64,000 nt of DNA from Belnapia arida. GTDB lineage: Bacteria; Pseudomonadota; Alphaproteobacteria; Acetobacterales; Acetobacteraceae. The notes beneath the pieces were generated by a model. The model was not told where the DNA came from and searched no databases. It saw only the letters and a program-made list of their open reading frames with translations. The stretch is from NCBI RefSeq assembly GCF_016773205.1, contig NZ_JAETWB010000009.1, positions 82,572 to 146,571 on the forward strand, read 5' to 3'. Below, piece by piece: positions 54,561 through 64,000 of the stretch. The position numbers and the translations under genes were made by a program. Each line of letters starts with the position of its first letter. Within the stretch, counting starts at the first letter, position 1.

Positions 54561-55220
54561 CTAGGCTTTTGCCGGCCCAGGGTCAAGCAAATTCAGCCGG
54601 GAGCGCACCATCGCCAGGGCGGTGGCGAAGGCAGCCTCGGCATCCATCCGCGTGGTGTCGAGCAGCAGGGCGTCGGCAGCGGGTTTCAGCGGGGCGACCG
54701 CGCGCCCGGCATCCTGCGCGTCGCGGGCGCGGATCTCGGCCTCGACCTGGGCGGCATCGGCGGCGACGCCGCGGGATAGCAGTTCCAGCCAGCGGCGGCG
54801 GCCGCGCTCCTCCGGGCTCGCGGTGACGAAAAGCTTCACCGGTGCCTCGGGGAAAACGACGGTGCCGATGTCGCGCCCGTCCAGCACCGCGCCGTGGCGG
54901 CGGCCGAAGTCGCGCTGCCAGTCGAGCAGGGCGGCGCGGACGGCAGGAATGGCGGCGACGGTGCTGGCGGCCATGTCGGCGGCGGGGCCGCGCAGGTCGT
55001 CACGGGCGAGGTCGTCCGGATGGAGCGCGGCGGCCTCGGCGGCGGCGATGGCGGCATCATGCGGGTCGGCGCCGCGGTCGAGCACGCGGCGGCCGGTCGC
55101 CCGGTAGAGCAGGCCGGTATCGAGATAGGGCAGGCCGAGCGCGGCGGCGAGGCGGCGGGCCAGCGTTCCCTTGCCTGCCGCCGCCGGCCCGTCCACCGCG
55201 ATGACGATGGCGAGCTTCAT
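54561..55220 (-). CDS. cmk: Cytidylate kinase
   Basis: A 219-residue NMP kinase that phosphorylates CMP and dCMP. The P-loop is VIAVDGPAAAGKGTLARRLA at residues 6-25. GLPYLDTGLLYRATGRRVLD and DGRDIGTVVFPEAPVKLFVT contain the substrate-binding residues, and ASPEERGRRRWLE the lid. The ATG overlaps the aroA stop (ATGA), so the genes are coupled. Together with rpsA they make the conserved aroA-cmk-rpsA unit. Confidence 0.97.
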   Translation of the reverse strand: MKLAIVIAVDGPAAAGKGTLARRLAAALGLPYLDTGLLYRATGRRVLDRGADPHDAAIAAAEAAALHPDDLARDDLRGPAADMAASTVAAIPAVRAALLDWQRDFGRRHGAVLDGRDIGTVVFPEAPVKLFVTASPEERGRRRWLELLSRGVAADAAQVEAEIRARDAQDAGRAVAPLKPAADALLLDTTRMDAEAAFATALAMVRSRLNLLDPGPAKA

Positions 55221-56566
55221 GCCGGGCGGATCGCCTTGTTGCCGGCGGCGCGGTTCATGAGGTCCGCGAAGCCCGGGAAGCTGGTCTCGATGAAGCCGGC
55301 ATCATCCACCGCAACGGGGGCGCGGGCGGCAAGGCCCATGACCAGAGTGCTCATCGCCAGACGGTGGTCCATATGGGTGGCGACGGTGCCGCCGCCGGGG
55401 ATGCCGCCGCCGGTGCCCTCGACCAGCAGGTCGTCGCCCTCGATGCTGACGGCGATGCCGTTGGCGGCGAGCATGGCGGCGGTGGCGGCGAGCCGGTCGC
55501 TCTCCTTCACCCGCAACTCGGCGAGGCCGCGCATGCGGGTGGTGCCTGTGGCGGAGGCGGCGGCGACAGCCAGCACGGGGTACTCATCAATCATGGATGG
55601 CGCGCGTTCGGGCGGCACCTCGACGGCGCGGAGCGGGCCATGCGCGGCGACCAGGTCGCCGACCGGCTCGCCGCCCTCGACCCTTGCGTTCTCGACCCGC
55701 AGCTCGGCGCCCATCTCCCGCAGCGTGGCGAAGAGGCCGGTGCGCAGCGGGTTGAGCCCGACATTGGCGATCGTCACCCGCGAGCCGGGCACGAGCAGGG
55801 CCGCGACCAGCAGGAAGGCGGCGGAGGAGGGGTCGCCGGGGACGAGGATGGGGGCGGCGCGCAGCTCTGGCTGGCCCTCGAGCTCGATCACCCGGCCTTC
55901 GGCCGTGTCCTCGACCCGTACGGTCGCGCCGAAATGGCGGAGCATGTTCTCGGTGTGGTCGCGGGTCGGCTCCGGCTCCACCACGCGGGTGGTGCCACGG
56001 GCGCAGAGCCCGGCGAGCAGGCAGGCCGACTTCACCTGGGCCGAGGCGACGGGCAGCCGGTAATCGAGCGGCAGCGGGTCCGTGGCGCCGCGGACGGCGA
56101 GCGGCAGGCGTCCGCCTTCGCGTGTCCAGAAAGTGGCGCCGGTTGCCGAGAGCGGGTCGGTGACCCGCAGCATGGGGCGGCGGCGAAGCGAGGCGTCGCC
56201 CGTCATCACCGAAAAGATGGGATGACCGGCGAGCAGCCCGCAGAGCAGCCGGGCGGCGGTGCCGCTGTTGCCCATGTCGAGAACATCCGCCGGCTCGGTG
56301 AGGCCGCCGATGCCCCGGCCGGCGACGCGCCAGGCGCCGGGACCCTGCTGGTCCACCGTGGCGCCGAGGGCGCGCATGGCGGCGGCGGTGCGGAGCACAT
56401 CCTCTCCCTCCAGCAGCCCCTCGATCGCCGTGGTGCCGATGGCGAGCGCGCCGAACATCAGCGCGCGATGGCTGATCGACTTGTCACCCGGCACGCGATG
56501 GGTGCCGGAGAGGGGCGCGGCGGGCGCCTGGGCGAGGAGCGGCCGAGGAGAGGCATCGTGGGACAT
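55217..56566 (-). CDS. aroA: 3-phosphoshikimate 1-carboxyvinyltransferase (EPSP synthase)
   Basis: A 449-residue shikimate-pathway enzyme. It is closest in pattern to the class II (CP4-like) type: VPGDKSISHRALMFGALAIG, LLEGEDVLRTAAAMRALGA, DMGNSGTAARLLCGLLAGH and SLRRRPMLRVTDPL, where RRPMxRV is the class II signature. The position that is alanine in the glyphosate-tolerant CP4 enzyme appears here as glycine (GNSGTAA), so tolerance is not predicted from that residue alone. The start is MSHDASPRPLLAQAPAAPLS. Cytoplasmic. Confidence 0.97.
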   Translation of the reverse strand: MSHDASPRPLLAQAPAAPLSGTHRVPGDKSISHRALMFGALAIGTTAIEGLLEGEDVLRTAAAMRALGATVDQQGPGAWRVAGRGIGGLTEPADVLDMGNSGTAARLLCGLLAGHPIFSVMTGDASLRRRPMLRVTDPLSATGATFWTREGGRLPLAVRGATDPLPLDYRLPVASAQVKSACLLAGLCARGTTRVVEPEPTRDHTENMLRHFGATVRVEDTAEGRVIELEGQPELRAAPILVPGDPSSAAFLLVAALLVPGSRVTIANVGLNPLRTGLFATLREMGAELRVENARVEGGEPVGDLVAAHGPLRAVEVPPERAPSMIDEYPVLAVAAASATGTTRMRGLAELRVKESDRLAATAAMLAANGIAVSIEGDDLLVEGTGGGIPGGGTVATHMDHRLAMSTLVMGLAARAPVAVDDAGFIETSFPGFADLMNRAAGNKAIRPA

Positions 56567-56689
56567 GGCCCCGCGCGTTTGACATGCCCCGGCCCCGCGT
56601 GGCAATGCGCGTGACCCTTTTTCAGCCGCCGGCACGCAGCCGCCCTACACTCCTTCGTGCCGGGGGCATTCCGATACGAGGCGTTCCCC

Positions 56690-57016
56690 ATGGCCAAGCC
56701 CGAACTGGGCCTCAAGCGTGTCTGCGTCGCCTGCGGCACGAAATTCTACGACCTGACCCGCGCGCCCGCTATCTGCCCGAAATGCGGCACGGAGCAGCCG
56801 GCCGAGCAGCCGCGCTTGCGCCGCGCCGCCGGCAGCCTGCCAGTCGATGAAAAGGTGAAGAAGCGGCCCGTCGTGCCGGATGCCGAGGCGGATGATGTCG
56901 AGCTGGAGGATGTCGAGGCCGATGAGACGGTCGAGGACGCCGACGAGCTCGACGACGAGGCCGATGCGATCAGCGAGGAGATCGAGGTCGAAGGCGATCG
57001 CGACGAGGAAAGCTGA
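56690..57016 (+). CDS. FYDLN-type acidic zinc-ribbon protein (TIGR02300 family)
   Basis: A 108-residue protein starting MAKPELGLKRVCVACGTKFY. It contains the conserved CVACGTKFYDLTRAPAICPK segment with a CxxC pair (CVAC and, further on, CPKC), a probable zinc ribbon. The rest is strongly acidic and low-complexity (DVELEDVEADETVEDADELD). Function is unknown although it is conserved near aroA in many alphaproteobacteria. It is divergent from aroA across 123 nt and 21 nt before recF. An alternative start 11 codons earlier, at 56657, is less likely. Confidence 0.85.
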   Translation: MAKPELGLKRVCVACGTKFYDLTRAPAICPKCGTEQPAEQPRLRRAAGSLPVDEKVKKRPVVPDAEADDVELEDVEADETVEDADELDDEADAISEEIEVEGDRDEES

Positions 57017-57037
57017 TCGGCGCGCGGGCGGTGTGCC

Positions 57038-58213
57038 ATGACGGCGCCGCCCGCCCTGTTGCTGACCCGGCTCATGCTGCGGGATTTCCGCAGCTATCCG
57101 GCTCTCACCGTCTCCTTCGGGTCCCGGATCGTCGCTGTCTCGGGCGATAACGGGGTCGGCAAGACCAACCTGCTGGAAGCCATCAGCCTGCTTGGCCCCG
57201 GGCGCGGGCTGCGCGGGGCACGGATGGCCGATTGCGCCCGGCAGGCGGGGCAGGGACCGATGCCCTGGGCCGTCGCCGGCCGTTTCGACAGCCTCGGCAA
57301 CGGCCCTTTCGACATCGGCACCGGCACGCCGGAGGGTGGGCCGATCGAGCGGCGAACCTTCCGCCTCGACGGCACCCCGGTGCGGAGCCAGGCGGAGTTG
57401 GCCGAGCGGGTGGCCCTCGTCTGGCTGACGCCGCAGATGGACCGGCTGTTCCAGGATGGGGCGGGGGACCGGCGGCGCTTCCTCGACCGGCTGGTCTGGG
57501 CGCTGGAGCCGCACCATGCCCGCGAGGTCGCCGCCTACGAGAACGCGATGGCCCAGCGCAACCGGCTGCTGGCGCAGGAGCGGCGGGAGGGCAGGGGCGT
57601 GGACCCGGCCTGGCTTGCGGGGCTGGAGGATGCCATGGCGCGGCACGGCGTTGCTGCCGCGGCGGCCCGGCGGGGGCTGGTCGGGCGGCTGAATGCGGCG
57701 CTGCTGGGCGGTATCACCGGCGCCTTCCCGGCGGCGCGGCTCGACCTGCAATGCTCGGCCGCGGCGGCCCTGGACGCGGCGCCGGCGCTTACTGTGGAGG
57801 ATGGGCTGCGGGCCGGCTGGGCGGCCAGCCGCGGCCGCGACGCGGCGGCCGGGGCGACGCTGGAAGGGCCGCACCGGGCCGACCTGCTCTTCACCCACGG
57901 GTCCAAGGGGCTCCCGGCGGCGCTCTGCTCCACCGGGGAACAGAAGGCCCTGCTGATCGCTGTGGTGCTGGCCCATGCCGGGCTGATTGCCGCTGCCCGG
58001 GGCTTCGCCCCGCTGCTGCTGCTGGACGAGGTGGCGGCCCATCTGGATGCGCGCCGGCGGGAGGCACTGTTCGGGGCGCTGGCGGCCCTACCGGCCCAGG
58101 CCTTCCTCACCGGGACGGACGCCGCCATCTTTGCCCCGCTGCGCGGCATGGCGCAGGGGTTCCGCGCCCTGCCCGGCGTACTCGTTCCGGATAACGATTT
58201 ACCCGTGTCCTAA
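57038..58213 (+). CDS. recF: DNA replication and repair protein RecF
   Basis: A 391-residue ATPase loading RecA at gaps. The P-loop reads VAVSGDNGVGKTNLLEAISL near residues 35-54. A signature-like segment appears near EGPHRADLLFTHG, and Walker B near FAPLLLLDEVAAHLDARRRE. The start MTAPPALLLTRLMLRDFRSY matches the family. In many bacteria the order is dnaA-dnaN-recF-gyrB; here only recF-gyrB remain, with an FYDLN gene upstream. Confidence 0.93.
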   Translation: MTAPPALLLTRLMLRDFRSYPALTVSFGSRIVAVSGDNGVGKTNLLEAISLLGPGRGLRGARMADCARQAGQGPMPWAVAGRFDSLGNGPFDIGTGTPEGGPIERRTFRLDGTPVRSQAELAERVALVWLTPQMDRLFQDGAGDRRRFLDRLVWALEPHHAREVAAYENAMAQRNRLLAQERREGRGVDPAWLAGLEDAMARHGVAAAAARRGLVGRLNAALLGGITGAFPAARLDLQCSAAAALDAAPALTVEDGLRAGWAASRGRDAAAGATLEGPHRADLLFTHGSKGLPAALCSTGEQKALLIAVVLAHAGLIAAARGFAPLLLLDEVAAHLDARRREALFGALAALPAQAFLTGTDAAIFAPLRGMAQGFRALPGVLVPDNDLPVS

Positions 58214-58229
58214 GCGCTAGGAATCCCTA

Positions 58230-60725
<2,496 letters not shown>

Positions 60726-60761
60726 GCATTGGTGTCAGTGGTCCGTAATGCAGAATCTGAG

Positions 60762-60814
60762 AAACTCGAATCAGATAATGCGAGGGTTTCTCAATCTTCG
60801 CTCAATTCGAGTTT
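60762..60814. repeat. Inverted repeat between gyrB and the IS701-like element
   Basis: AAACTCGAAT (60762-60771) and ATTCGAGTTT (60805-60814) are perfect reverse complements, and TGAGAAAC (60758-60765) pairs with GTTTCTCA (60786-60793) within the same segment. The two pairings compete, like a switchable or transposon-end structure. It may be the gyrB transcript end or part of the IS left end. Confidence 0.5.
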
Positions 60815-60887
60815 GGCCATTTCGGGGTGAGGCGGCGGAGCGGCTAAGTGGATAGGCTGGTGGCGTCCTGGCCAGAGGACCGCCCCC

Positions 60888-62156
60888 ATGCTGAACCCTG
60901 CCGGCCCGCTTCGCCGCGGTAATCCTATGCTTCGCGCTGCTCTTTTTCCGACGGAGTTGGCGGCACGCTGAGGTGTTGCTGGTAGGGGCTATTCTGGCGC
61001 CGGGCCAGCGCACGGTGAGCAGCACTCTCCGGGTTGCCGGGCTCAGCCAGGAGCGGCGGTTCGTGAACTATCACCGCGTGCTCGGTCACGCCGCCTGGAG
61101 CGGACGGGCGGCGACGCGCGCACTGCTCGAGCTTTTGCTGGACGCCTTTCTGCCGGCTGGGCCGGTGCTGCTGGGGCTCGATGACACGATCGAACGCCGA
61201 CGCGGCATGCGCATCAGTGCCAAGGGCATCTATCGAGATTCGGTCCGCTCCAGCCATGGGCACTTCGTTAAGACGGGTGGACTGCGCTGGCTCAGCCTTA
61301 TGCTTCTGGTGCCGATCCCATGGGCGGGGCGGGTCTGGGCGCTGCCCTTCCTGACGGCCCTTGCGCCTTCGGAGCGCCCCTGCCGAGAGCGTGGGTTGCG
61401 CCACAAAAAGCTGACCGACTGGGGACGGCAGTTGGTCCTGCAGGCCCGCCGCTGAATGCCGAGCAGGCGCTTGATCCTGGTCACCGACAGCGGCTTCTCC
61501 GCCATCGAGTTCCTGGCCGCCCTGCTCCGGCAGGGGATCACCTGCGTGACCCGGCTGCGGTTGGACGCTGCTCTCTACCGACCGGCTCCGCCGCGCCAAC
61601 CCGGCACGATCGGGTGTCCTAGGACCAAGGGCGAGCGCCTCGTGGAGATCTTGCTCGGATACCGCCGTCCGGCGCCATGCCGGCTTGCCGGTCGTGCCGA
61701 TCCGCTGGGTTGCTGCTGCGCGACCCCTGCCGGCGCTTCGATCCGCAGGCCCTGCTCTGTACCGACACGGCGCAGGAGCCGCTGCAGATCATCCGCTGGT
61801 TCGTCCAGCGCTGACAGCTGGAAGTCACCTTCCGCGAGGTGCGGGACCACCTTGGCGTCGAGACCCAACGGCAGTGGTCAGACAAGGCCATCGCCAGCAC
61901 CACGCCATGCCTGCTCGGCCTGTTCTCGATCGTCACCCTGCTGGCGTCGCGCCTCAACAGCCGTGCCCAGCTCCGGGTATCGGCCAGCGCCTAGTACCAC
62001 AAGCAGCGACCGACCTTTGCCGACAGCCTCGCCGCCGTACGGCGGGCAATCTGGAGCGAACAGGGTTTGGCCATATCCCAGCACTCCGGCGACGCCGCGA
62101 AACTCCCGCCAGCCCTCCGCGAAGGTATCGCATACGCCCTCTGCCATGCCGCCTGA
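60888..62156 (+). pseudogene. IS701-family DDE transposase, broken
   Basis: Pieces of a DDE transposase run through several frames. After ATG at 60888 the frame shifts near 60895, then continues LPARFAAVILCFALLFFRRS and RHAEVLLVGAILAPGQRTVS. The first catalytic Asp is in LLGLDDTIERRRGM. A TGA at 61453 stands where Trp is expected before MPSRRLILVTDSGFSAIEFL (second Asp). A deletion and another frameshift follow near 61640-61720. Then IIRWFVQR is followed by TGA in place of Trp before QLEVTFREVRDHLGVE (catalytic Glu), and later TAG in place of Trp before YHKQRPTFADSLAAVR. It cannot be functional. Confidence 0.85.
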
Positions 62157-62279
62157 TTGGCCAAAGATACCATGCAGGCCGGATCGGATTGGGCCACGCT
62201 TGGCTCTGTCCGGTTCGACAGGAAGCTGGCCGATGCTTCACATTGATCCCGACACACGCGGGCGGGTACTGCGGTATTC

Positions 62280-63389
62280 GTGGCGATGGAGCTCAGCAAG
62301 AGCACCTGGGTCCTGGCCGCGCAAGCGTCGCCGAGCGGCAAGACATCCTCACACCGGCTCGATGGCGGCGATATCGACGGGCTGCTCGCCCTGCTTGGGC
62401 GCCTGGCGGCACGTGAGCAGGGAGCGGCCCGAGGGAAGGTGGAGGTCGTTCTCAGCTATGAGGCTGGCTAGGACGGCTTTTGGCTGCATCGTCGCCTCAC
62501 CCCGGAGGGGATTACCTGCTGGGTGATGGATCCGGGTAGCCTGCAGATGGACTGCCGGGTTAGGCGTGCCAAAACCGACCGGCTGGATGCAGCGATGCTG
62601 CGGCGAGCCCTGATGGCATGGTGCTGCGGCGACCGGGCGGCCTGCCATATGGTGCAGGTGCCGTCAGTGGAGCGCGAGGATGCGCGTCGCACCCATCGCG
62701 AGCGCCAGCGTCTGATCACCGCACGCGTGCAGCACGTGAACCGGATCAAGGGCCTGCTCGCCACCCAGGGAGTCCACGACTACCTGCCACTGCGGCGAGA
62801 TCGGCGGGAGTGTTTGGCGGAACTGCGCACCGGCGACGGCCGCGCGTTGCCGCCATGCCTGCGGCGGGAGATCGAACGCGAGTTCCTGCGCCTCAAACTC
62901 GTGCTGGAGCAGATCGTCGCCGTTGAGGCCGAGCGCGACACCGCCATGACGGCGCCGGGAGCCAATGATGGCGATGCAGCCAAGGTGGCGCTGCTCGCCA
63001 AGCTCGGCGGCATCGGCACCGAACTGGCGACCGTGCTGGTGCGCGAGGCACTGTACCGTCCCATTGCTAACCGCAAGGAGGTGGCGGCCTATGCTGGGCT
63101 CACACCCAGTCCGTCTGCCAGCGGAGACCGGCATCGGGAGCAGGGCATCTCCAAAGCGGGCAATCCGCTCCTGCGCAAGAGCATGGTCGAGCTCGCCTGG
63201 CTCTGGCTGCGATGTCAGCCCGACACTGCCCTTACGAGGTGGTTCACCGGACGTGTCGGCGAGATCCGCGGCCGAGTTCGCAAGATTGCCGCCGTGGCCC
63301 TGGCCAGGAAGTTGTTGGTTGCCCTGTGGCGCTACGTCAATACAGGGCTGGTACCGGAAGGTGCGCGCCTGAAGCCAGGCGCGACCTGA
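62280..63389 (+). pseudogene. IS110/IS1111-type recombinase with one in-frame stop
   Basis: A DEDD (RuvC-like) transposase of about 370 codons, intact except for TAG at 62469-62471 in YEAG-stop-DGFWLHRRLT. The N-terminal catalytic domain includes VAMELSKSTWVLAA and later RRAKTDRLDAAMLRRALM. The C-terminal Tnp20 domain has LAKLGGIGTELATVLVREAL, EVAAYAGLTPSPSASGDRHR and GISKAGNPLLRKSMVELAWL with the conserved serine. IS110 recombinases use a structured bridge RNA to choose donor and target sites. The frame on both sides of the stop is the same, so one reversion would restore it. GTG at 62280 is a possible start. Confidence 0.88.
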
Positions 63390-63660
63390 GCGACGAGGTT
63401 CGGCAGGCGTCGCCATCTGGTGCGTCGTGTCGGGCGGGGGTGGTGTGTGAGCGGAGCTCGACGGGGTTCAACAAGCCGTCGCCAAAGACGGGTCCCACCG
63501 CCCCGAGCCGGCCTGCCCTGAATGAGGCATCTTGGTGGGAACCGCATGTTCCGCCGGATACGAGTGTCGCAGCAGGCCTCTTGCTGCCTTTGCCCGGCTC
63601 ACCCTCGCTCAACCGACGACCAGGAGCGCAACCCACTTGCCGAAACGCCTCATACGAGTC
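63390..63660 (+). ncRNA. Candidate IS110/IS1111 bridge-RNA region (3' element tail)
   Basis: The roughly 270 nt after the recombinase stop carry no coding signal but several hairpins. One is GGTGGGAAC/GTTCCGCC at 63534-63557 with a bulge; another is GCAGCA/TGCTGC at 63569-63587. In the IS1111 group of IS110 elements, the recombinase is followed by a long non-coding end that encodes the bridge (seek) RNA. Position, length and structure fit. Transcription and guide loops are not shown, and the IS itself is damaged. Confidence 0.4.
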
Positions 63661-63982
63661 GAGCTAAGTTCGCAAACAGATGGGCGTTAGATGACGGAAG
63701 TGGCCATCGTCGTCGACTTGCTGAATCGAATGCTCGACCTTGGACATCCGGAATACGTCCGTTGCTTGATCCGATATGCAGGCAGGAACTAGTCCGCCCA
63801 GGCCACTGACCCGTGTAACACGGTGCTGCGGCATTGCATGGTCCGTTGCATGGGGAGCGTCCCTCCTGAAGCTTTTTCGTGTCCCATGAGTGTCCCAATA
63901 AGGCGCCGTGCAGAAAGGAGAGTCTTGCTCTGTTGCGAGCCTATCCGGGCAGGATGAGGCCTGAAGTCCCACTTTGGAGATC
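63661..63982. other. Gap with no supported gene
   Basis: About 320 nt follow the IS tail. Only a short reading of 33 codons (63690, MTEVAIVVDLLNRMLDLGHP) and shadow frames are present; none has a recognised family. No tRNA, integrase or attachment site was seen, although composition is less GC-extreme than the neighbouring chromosome. Confidence 0.5.
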
Positions 63983-64000
63983 ATGGACAATGAACTGCTC
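63983..64000 (+). CDS. Possible gene start at the right edge
   Basis: ATG at 63983 follows GGAGA (63976-63980) at a suitable distance and encodes MDNELL before the window ends. Six codons are too few to identify anything. It is listed only because the ribosome site is good. Confidence 0.3.

Larger units (their letters stand above)
60726..63660. mobile_element. Two adjacent decayed insertion sequences (IS701-like, then IS110-like)
   Basis: The interval holds two transposase pseudogenes on the plus strand. The first, 60888-62156, is IS701-like; possible ends are TTTGGCCATTTCGGG near 60812-60826 and its imperfect inverse near 62151-62165 (about 11 of 15 match). The second, 62280-63389, is IS110/IS1111-type with about 270 nt of likely element tail. 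Its base composition is less GC-extreme than the chromosomal genes. Boundaries are approximate; target duplications were not found. Confidence 0.6.

Noticed and set aside
60888..62156. TGA and TAG read as tryptophan (code change)
   Set aside because: Both codons end many intact genes in this window, so these are mutations in a dead transposase, not a new code.
63690..63791. 33-codon reading MTEVAIVVDLLNRMLDL...
   Set aside because: No family, no convincing ribosome site and placed in IS-rich DNA.
63790..64000. tRNA or phage attachment site at the right edge
   Set aside because: No cloverleaf, no integrase and no repeated att core could be found.

Overview
The window is about 64 kb of very GC-rich DNA from the chromosome of an alphaproteobacterium. 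It most resembles Acetobacteraceae of the Roseomonas type. The evidence is a fused bcsAB cellulose synthase with bcsD, orphan tripartite-tricarboxylate (Bug) binding proteins, a CP4-like EPSP synthase and alphaproteobacterial synteny (aroA-cmk-rpsA, secA facing a parvulin-argJ pair, recF-gyrB). This assignment is inferred from protein similarity remembered from these families, not from a search.

Layout. 1-1184 (minus): start of a secreted dienelactone hydrolase, cut by the left edge, behind an FAH-family hydrolase. 1363-12717 (plus): complete cellulose operon bcsZ-bcsP-bcsQ-bcsAB-bcsC-bcsD, mostly with overlapping stops and starts, followed by a GT39-like membrane glycosyltransferase. 14.3-28.1 kb: catabolic and transport genes, namely SMP-30 lactonase plus a second FAH protein, a TTC38-like TPR protein, a carbamoylase coupled to a class III CoA-transferase, a Bug protein, a quinone-type oxidoreductase, a DHA2 exporter, a DHCW cupin, and an RND pump with its adaptor behind a clear operator-like palindrome. 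28.35-35.9 kb: alpha-2-macroglobulin, pbpC and yaiI, all overlapping. 35.9-38.9 kb: two small exported proteins, a pseudouridine synthase, a decayed sensor kinase/receiver and an EF-hand protein.

39-49.3 kb: secA, a parvulin, argJ, a Phd/VapC toxin-antitoxin pair with a palindromic operator, a class III aminotransferase, and leuC-leuD with a class A beta-lactamase overlapping the end of leuD. 49.5-52.5 kb: MFS carrier, another Bug protein and an enoyl-CoA hydratase. 52.5-60.7 kb: aroA-cmk-rpsA (minus, ending at a clear intrinsic terminator), and an FYDLN-type zinc-ribbon protein, recF and gyrB (plus). 60.7-63.7 kb: two decayed insertion sequences, an IS701-like transposase broken by frameshifts and Trp-to-stop changes, and an IS110/IS1111-type recombinase with one stop and a long structured 3' tail that could encode a bridge RNA. 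A gene may begin at the right edge.

No tRNA, rRNA, CRISPR array or prophage was recognised. The best candidates for something unusual are the IS110 3' tail RNA, the beta-lactamase coupled to leuD, a perfect 30-bp palindrome before the SMP-30 gene, the operator-like palindromes of the RND pump and toxin-antitoxin genes, and the fossil kinase-receiver gene.
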